Part shown: positions 4,847-9,060 of the stretch, piece by piece | Numbering within the stretch: the first letter of the stretch is position 1 | Layout: every line of letters starts with the position of its first letter | Source of the DNA: Candidatus Woesearchaeota archaeon | Lineage (GTDB): Archaea > Nanobdellota > Nanobdellia > Woesearchaeales > GW2011-AR4 | DNA length: 9,060 nucleotides | Direction of reading: 5' to 3' | NCBI GenBank assembly: GCA_016185815.1 | Contig: JACPMT010000069.1 | Location: 1-9,060, forward strand | The notes under the pieces: model-generated | The model's input: only the letters and a program-made list of their open reading frames with translations | What the model was told of the DNA's origin: nothing | Databases searched by the model: none | Position numbers and translations under genes: made by a program

Positions 4847-7800
4847 ATGAGAAATAGAAAATTAACATTAATAATTGCACTGATTGTGTTTTCAGTATTA
4901 TCATCAATAAATGCTTTCGCAGTACAGGATTTCATAATAGAGAACAGAACATCAGCTTTGTTTGTTGTGAACGGAACAACAGGCAATATCTTTATGGCGC
5001 CTTCTTTTGGGCTGGTTGGGATTGGGACGGCGACACCTTCTCACAAATTAGATGTTTACGGAAATGTAAGCATTAAAGGAAACTTAAGCGTTGATTCTAA
5101 TTTAAGTGTTGATGGAAATACTTTATTTGTTGATTCTTTGGCAAATAGGGTCGGGATTGGAACTACAACACCAAATTATCCATTACAAATTCACCTTGCC
5201 AGTGGAGCAAGCGGTACAAGTGGCATTCGTTTATCTACTGCTGATGGTTCTGGGGTGTCTGGTGGATTAGTAGCTGAATTTGGCACTGGAGGAGGAACAG
5301 CTCTTGATTCAACTATTTTTAACATCAATAATGGCTATTTGAGATTTGGGACGAATAATGCTGAACGTATCAGAATAGACTCAAATGGTTTAGTTGGCAT
5401 CAACGCAACAGCGGCAGAAACCCTTGACATTATCGGAACTTTAAGAATAAGGTCAGGACAATCAGGAAATGCACAAGGGTTATTTCAAAATGCTGCAGGC
5501 AATGTCGGCATCGGGACGACTTCGCCATACAACACTTTGACAGTTGTTGGTAGCATAAGCGCAAATTCAATTAATGCTTCTTCAATAAATACAACTGGAA
5601 GCGCTTACTTTGCTACAAGCGGAGTTGGAACAGTTGGTATAAATACAACTTCTCCAGCACAAACATTGACAGTTCAGGGGACTTTAAATGTCACTCCTCC
5701 AACTCTTGGAAGTGTTCCAAAAGGATTTTTTGTAGCAAGTAATGGTTATGTCGGGATTGGAACATCAACTCCAGAAAGGCAGCTTGTCATAAACGGAACA
5801 GACGGATTTACAGGCCTGAATATAGTTGACGGCAACCTTAATAATATGCTTATGACACATCATAGCACAAGGGACGAATTTGCTTTTGGGCAAGTACAAG
5901 ATAGGCCTATCAGGATTTTTACAAATAATAATGTTGCTCAGGGAATTCTCATAACAAGCACAGGCGTAGGGATTGGGATGAGTGGTAATACAATGAAGCC
6001 TGCTACTGCATTACACATAACAGGAGGCTCCCCAGAAATAAGAATGAATGACTCAACAGGAGGAGGAAGAGTTGGATTAAAGACAAATTCTGTTGCAAAC
6101 ACTGATTTTGACATTCAGCAGAATGGGACTTCAAGGATTTACATTAATCCTAACGGCAACGTCGGCATAGGAACAACATCGCCATACAACACATTAACAG
6201 TTGTTGGCTCTGTTGGAGTTTCTGGCTCATTAAACGCTTCCTCAATCAACACAACAGGAAATGCTTATTTTGCTACAAGCTCTGGGAGTGTTGGCATCGG
6301 GACGACGGGGCCTCAGAACAAGCTGGAAGTAATAGGAGCAGCGACATTCGCTGGCGGAGTAAATGCCTCTTCATTGAATGTTACCGGGTTTAGCATAACT
6401 GATGACAGCTTGGTAACGCTTTCAGATGGCTCAAAGAAAAAAATAAAAGACATAAAGGCAGGAGAGGAAGTATTGACATTAGAAGAAAAGACAGGAAAAT
6501 TAGTTCCAAGAAAAGTAAATGCCTTGCTTGACCATGGAATTAAGCCGATTTATGAAATGGCAACAGAAGATGGCAGAGCCATAAACACAACAGCTGAGCA
6601 TCCTTATTTTGTTCGCGGTCTTGGGTATATTCGAAATCTGAATGGAGTTAGTACAAATAGCTTGCCTTTGAATTCCGATGGCTTGACTTTATCAAATAAA
6701 TCTGACAAGGCATTTGTTACAGTCTTAATGACTGGAGGCACAATCCTTATGAACACAATTCCCTCATGCTCTCCGGGAGGAAACAGCAGTATATTGCCGA
6801 AATGCCTGTCAAAAGATAAAATAACTCTTACCTCTGCTTTTGCGATAGCTGATATTTCCCCGTCATCAGAGCCAAGAGGCGCCCGCTTTAAGTCAAACCT
6901 GCTTTCCAAGAATTCGTTGACAAGCCTCGGAATGTTTTCATCAGACAGAAGCCTTAATTTATCCGATGGTGACATATCTTTCCTCTTCAAAGATCTTGGA
7001 GGCATAGTCCACAGCAGAGAGGATGGATTCTTTAGTGAGTTGCGGGAAGTAGTCCCTGATGATTTCGTCAATAGTGACGCCAGCGCCTATCAAGGAGAGT
7101 ATCTGCCATACCATAATTCTGGTGCCTTTGAAAGTGAGCATTCCATGACAGATTTCGCTGTCAGCAACAATAAACTCATTAATTTCGGTTCTCATAATAT
7201 TGATAATGACAATTCAGTATATAAAACTTTTGATGATTCTGATAAATTAGGAAGATGGATAGAGGTAAGATACTTAAAAGAGGGCATGGAAATCGCAGTT
7301 CCAGATTACTCAACAAATACAATAAAATGGGAAAAGATTGCATCAATCAAAGCTTTAGAGCCGCAGCACGTCTATGACTTGAACATTGAAGGAACCAGAA
7401 ACTTTATAGCCAATGACATTGTTGCGCATAACACTTACTTGGCAACTTCGTCTGGTAACAAAGTTGGCATCGGAAAAACAAACCCCGCAACTGAGCTTGA
7501 TGTTGCTGGCGGAATTAACGCTTCTACTTTAAATATTTCTGGGAATGCTTATTTGGCAACTCAATCAGGCAACGTCGGCATCGGGACGACTTCTCCAAAC
7601 ATAAAGCTAGAAGTTAATGGAACAGGGACAACTTTTAGTACAAATGGAAGCGTTGGCATAGGAACAACAAATTTGATTTCAGGAGATAAAATGACGATTG
7701 TAGGGGGAAACTTGTCCCTTGGCTCGAATGCAAGCAATACTAATCAAGTGGTTCGCATTATTGGAGAGCAACAGACAGGAACAAACTGGGCTACCCAATT

Positions 7801-9060
7801 AAGATTACAAACACGTTCTGATTCTGTCGGTAATCCTTTTACTGATGCAGTTACTTTCTTAGGAAATTCACAAGTTGCTACTTTCCCAGGGGTTATCAGG
7901 GTTGATGGAACTGGAAATAGCTATATAACCGGCAATCTTGGCATTAGGACAACATCGCCAACCCACGCTTTGGATATCTATGGAAATGTGTCCATTAAAG
8001 GAAACTTAAGTGTGGACAGTAATTTTAGCGTGAAAGGAAGCGATTTGTTTGTTGATGCAACTAATGATAGAGTCGGCATCGGAACAACATCACCGTACAA
8101 CACATTGACAGTTGTTGGTTCCATAAGCGCCAATTCAATAAATGCAACTTCAATTAATACAACTGGCTCAGCATATTTTGCAACAAGCTCTGGTAGTGTA
8201 GGCATAGGAACAACAACACCAACAGACAAGCTTCATGTTGCAGGGGCAGCAAGAATCGCGGTTAATGACACAAACAATGTATCAACAACAAATGTTTTGA
8301 CATTGGAGCATTTCACACAAACTCCATTGAATTCAACAGGAGGCATTGGTGTTGGATTGTTGTTTAGAGCTATTGACAACGGAAGCAATGTTGATGATGT
8401 AGCACTGATCAATGCAACTTTGGTTAATGCATTGAACGGCTCAGAGGCTTCTTCAATCGGGTTTTACACAAGAACAGGTGGAGGGGCATTAACGCCAAGG
8501 TTGTTTGTTAATGGAAGCAATGTTGGGATCGGAACAACATCACCAAATCAAAAATTAGTGGTAGTTGGCGGAGTTAACATAACAGGCGGCTTAAATGTCA
8601 CAGGACTTGGAGTATCCACAGATAATACAAATTATCCGTTGGTGATCCAGAAAACAAGCGGAGAACTGATAACGGACACCACCCTAGTCTATAACCCTGG
8701 TGGTGATTCTATGGAGATTGGGTCAGTCAATCCTACAGTAATAACTGCATCCAGTATCAGGTCAAGCAATACAGCTAACTTGATATTAGCTTCTGCTAAT
8801 ATAAATCCTGCAATTACAATTCCTGGTACGGCTGGCAACACCATTAAGGTAGCGACTGGTGTAGATGTTGCTGGCCCATTGAATGCAACTACTATAAACA
8901 CAACAGGAGGCGCTTATTTTGCAACTAGCTCCGGAAGTGTTGGCATAGGAACAACATCTCCATCAGAAAAATTAACTGTCATAGGCAATGTGAACATAAG
9001 CGGCTACTTAAACATCAGCGGTGACTTGGTTGTAAATAAGCAGTTTAATGTAAGCGCATC
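4847..9060 (+). CDS. Giant secreted VGIGTT-repeat protein with intein (3' end outside window)
   Basis: One frame is open from ATG 4847 to the window end, more than 1,400 codons. Residues 1-25 are a signal peptide: MRNRK, a hydrophobic stretch LTLIIALIVFSVLSS, and an AFA cleavage site. About 17 repeats follow, each with (V/L)GI(G/N)TT.P, a short spacer and L.V, often joined by N(A/T)(S/T)SINTTG.AYFATSSG linkers. Such repeats form beta-rich fibres in secreted proteins; an adhesin or surface filament role is inferred. Residues 516-862 are an intein, and after splicing the linker reads TGF-TYLATSSG, matching TGNAYFATSSG elsewhere. Some repeats are near duplicates (5051-5173 and 7973-8095; 5509, 6164 and 8079 onward). 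It is a paralogue of the gene ending at 947. The C-terminus is not seen. Confidence 0.9.
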   Translation, partial: MRNRKLTLIIALIVFSVLSSINAFAVQDFIIENRTSALFVVNGTTGNIFMAPSFGLVGIGTATPSHKLDVYGNVSIKGNLSVDSNLSVDGNTLFVDSLANRVGIGTTTPNYPLQIHLASGASGTSGIRLSTADGSGVSGGLVAEFGTGGGTALDSTIFNINNGYLRFGTNNAERIRIDSNGLVGINATAAETLDIIGTLRIRSGQSGNAQGLFQNAAGNVGIGTTSPYNTLTVVGSISANSINASSINTTGSAYFATSGVGTVGINTTSPAQTLTVQGTLNVTPPTLGSVPKGFFVASNGYVGIGTSTPERQLVINGTDGFTGLNIVDGNLNNMLMTHHSTRDEFAFGQVQDRPIRIFTNNNVAQGILITSTGVGIGMSGNTMKPATALHITGGSPEIRMNDSTGGGRVGLKTNSVANTDFDIQQNGTSRIYINPNGNVGIGTTSPYNTLTVVGSVGVSGSLNASSINTTGNAYFATSSGSVGIGTTGPQNKLEVIGAATFAGGVNASSLNVTGFSITDDSLVTLSDGSKKKIKDIKAGEEVLTLEEKTGKLVPRKVNALLDHGIKPIYEMATEDGRAINTTAEHPYFVRGLGYIRNLNGVSTNSLPLNSDGLTLSNKSDKAFVTVLMTGGTILMNTIPSCSPGGNSSILPKCLSKDKITLTSAFAIADISPSSEPRGARFKSNLLSKNSLTSLGMFSSDRSLNLSDGDISFLFKDLGGIVHSREDGFFSELREVVPDDFVNSDASAYQGEYLPYHNSGAFESEHSMTDFAVSNNKLINFGSHNIDNDNSVYKTFDDSDKLGRWIEVRYLKEGMEIAVPDYSTNTIKWEKIASIKALEPQHVYDLNIEGTRNFIANDIVAHNTYLATSSGNKVGIGKTNPATELDVAGGINASTLNISGNAYLATQSGNVGIGTTSPNIKLEVNGTGTTFSTNGSVGIGTTNLISGDKMTIVGGNLSLGSNASNTNQVVRIIGEQQTGTNWATQLRLQTRSDSVGNPFTDAVTFLGNSQVATFPGVIRVDGTGNSYITGNLGIRTTSPTHALDIYGNVSIKGNLSVDSNFSVKGSDLFVDATNDRVGIGTTSPYNTLTVVGSISANSINATSINTTGSAYFATSSGSVGIGTTTPTDKLHVAGAARIAVNDTNNVSTTNVLTLEHFTQTPLNSTGGIGVGLLFRAIDNGSNVDDVALINATLVNALNGSEASSIGFYTRTGGGALTPRLFVNGSNVGIGTTSPNQKLVVVGGVNITGGLNVTGLGVSTDNTNYPLVIQKTSGELITDTTLVYNPGGDSMEIGSVNPTVITASSIRSSNTANLILASANINPAITIPGTAGNTIKVATGVDVAGPLNATTINTTGGAYFATSSGSVGIGTTSPSEKLTVIGNVNISGYLNISGDLVVNKQFNVSA
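5051..5173 (+). repeat. Internal duplication in the surface protein, copy A
   Basis: Codes D-V-YGNVSIKGNLSVDSNLSVDG, an LFVD strand and RVGIGTTTP. The same order occurs at 7973-8095 (YGNVSIKGNLSVDSNFSVKG, LFVD, RVGIGTTSP). The DNA differs mostly at third positions, so the duplication is old. Confidence 0.7.
6604..6975 (-). CDS. DUF5615 PIN-like toxin, nested in the intein
   Basis: A 123-residue protein starting at ATG 6975, 17 bases inside the DUF433 gene, with a Shine-Dalgarno-like GAGGAAAG just upstream. The frame is open further upstream, to 7071, but that part is antisense to DUF433 and is not expected to be coding. Family sites: Asp12 in LLSDEN, Asp38 in DDGEIS, Asp56 in SFDRHFGNILLFPPG, and GIVFIR. 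The usual second Asp of DxDF is His58 here, which may weaken or alter catalysis. Its last codons and stop (6604-6606) overlap the intein's HPYF codons on the other strand, so the C-terminal PRTK end is probably host-derived. It is only distantly similar to the copy at 4226-4564. Confidence 0.83.
   Translation of the reverse strand: MSPSDKLRLLSDENIPRLVNEFLESRFDLKRAPLGSDDGEISAIAKAEVRVILSFDRHFGNILLFPPGEHEGIVFIRIVPPVIKTVTNALSDLFDKVKPSEFKGKLFVLTPFRFRIYPRPRTK
6959..7195 (-). CDS. DUF433 antitoxin, nested in the intein
   Basis: A 78-residue DUF433 protein: CHGMLTFKGTRIMVWQIL, then GVTIDEIIRDYFPQLTKESI with a helix-turn-helix layout, then SAVDYASKIFEEE. It is complete and paired with its DUF5615 partner, 17 bases overlapping. 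The ATG is 26 bases from its TATA centre (7218-7225), predicting leaderless translation. Its codons lie exactly back-to-back with the intein codons on the plus strand, and no TTA, CTA or TCA codon occurs, since any of these would place a stop in the intein. Confidence 0.85.
   Translation of the reverse strand: MRTEINEFIVADSEICHGMLTFKGTRIMVWQILSLIGAGVTIDEIIRDYFPQLTKESILSAVDYASKIFEEERYVTIG
7218..7232 (-). promoter_or_regulatory. BRE/TATA promoter of the intein-nested TA pair
   Basis: The minus strand reads CAAAAGTTTTATATA, matching the promoters at 4825-4839 and 1682-1696 except at the first bases. On the plus strand it is translated as VYKTF within the intein. Its presence shows the pair can be expressed independently of the host gene. 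Confidence 0.65.
7973..8095 (+). repeat. Internal duplication in the surface protein, copy B
   Basis: Partner of 5051-5173. It is followed by a YNTLTVVGSISANSIN unit that in turn matches the unit at about 5509-5600, so the duplicated block may be longer than this segment. Confidence 0.7.

Larger units (their letters stand above)
6392..7432 (+). other. Intein (Hint domain) in the giant surface protein, 347 codons
   Basis: Block A aligns as SITDDSLVTLSDGS, with Ser1 at 6392 as the nucleophile. Block B is TAEHPYF (TxxH; His at 6599). Block F is HVYDLNIEGTRNF followed by IANDIVAHN: penultimate His and terminal Asn, with Thr as the +1 residue. All residues needed for splicing are present. Without the middle part (about 6625-7225) the domain would be near 145 codons, the size of a mini-intein. 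The middle part has no endonuclease motif (no LAGLIDADG); on the opposite strand it holds a DUF433-DUF5615 pair. The reading frame stays open across it. Splicing joins TGF to TYLATSSG and rebuilds a repeat linker of exact length. Confidence 0.85.

Noticed and set aside
4191..4850. 219-codon plus-strand ORF
   Set aside because: Antisense to a clear DUF433-DUF5615 pair; its protein has no recognisable domain. Kept only as a finding about the open phase.
4582..4857. 91-codon plus-strand ORF
   Set aside because: Antisense to DUF433 in another phase; hydrophobic stretches are by-products of the opposite coding strand.
6976..7071. N-terminal extension of the nested DUF5615 ORF (32 residues)
   Set aside because: It overlaps DUF433 in another frame and lies before the first residues typical of the family; ATG 6975 has a Shine-Dalgarno-like site and the 17-base overlap seen in the other pair.
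7978..8901. Minus-strand ORFs at 7978-8229 and 8689-8901
   Set aside because: Shadows of the repeat protein: Val/Pro-rich translations of antisense VGIGTTSP codons.
5020..9060. Regularly recurring VGIGTT-coding DNA as a CRISPR-like array
   Set aside because: The repeats are in frame, vary at third positions, and have uneven spacing that codes protein linkers.

Overview
The window most likely comes from an archaeon of the DPANN type, such as a Woesearchaeota- or Pacearchaeota-like genome. This is inferred from AT-rich DNA, archaeal BRE/TATA promoters (CGAAA-n-TTTATATA) about 26 bases before start codons, apparently leaderless genes, dense toxin-antitoxin (TA) genes, and two very large secreted proteins built from VGIGTTSP-type repeats. 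No marker gene fixes the lineage.

Layout. Bases 1-947 are the 3' end of one surface-protein gene: the end of a LamG domain, then VGIGTT repeats, then a short C-terminal tail ending SFLMTADGNVVFHLE. Bases 4847-9060 are the start of a second one, with a signal peptide and about 17 repeats, running off the window. Between them (944-4846) is a cluster of small accessory units: a broken RNase H-like gene split by a 93-base inverted-repeat element; a GC-rich structured RNA on the minus strand; an MNT-HEPN pair; a Fic protein; two tandem ribbon-helix-helix (RHH) proteins; and a minus-strand DUF433-DUF5615 (PIN-like) pair. Three orphan copies of the surface-protein tail lie between these units, each ending in the same HLE-stop, so the pattern is tail-cargo-tail-cargo.

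The most striking feature is in the second surface protein. It carries an intein (6392-7432) with all splicing residues visible: Ser1, block B TAEH, penultimate His, terminal Asn and +1 Thr. Removing it restores one repeat unit at exact length. Where a homing endonuclease normally sits, the intein holds a second complete DUF433-DUF5615 pair on the opposite strand with its own promoter, while the intein reading frame stays open through about 200 codons of antisense DNA. The free-standing pair at 4226-4802 has the same 17-base gene overlap, the same promoter spacing, and an open antisense frame in the same phase. The module may therefore be suited to sitting backwards inside a coding sequence. 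I infer a possible TA-armed intein, whose loss would remove the antitoxin.

Together the window shows a surface-protein locus that has gathered TA and related modules, both between paralogous genes and inside one of them.
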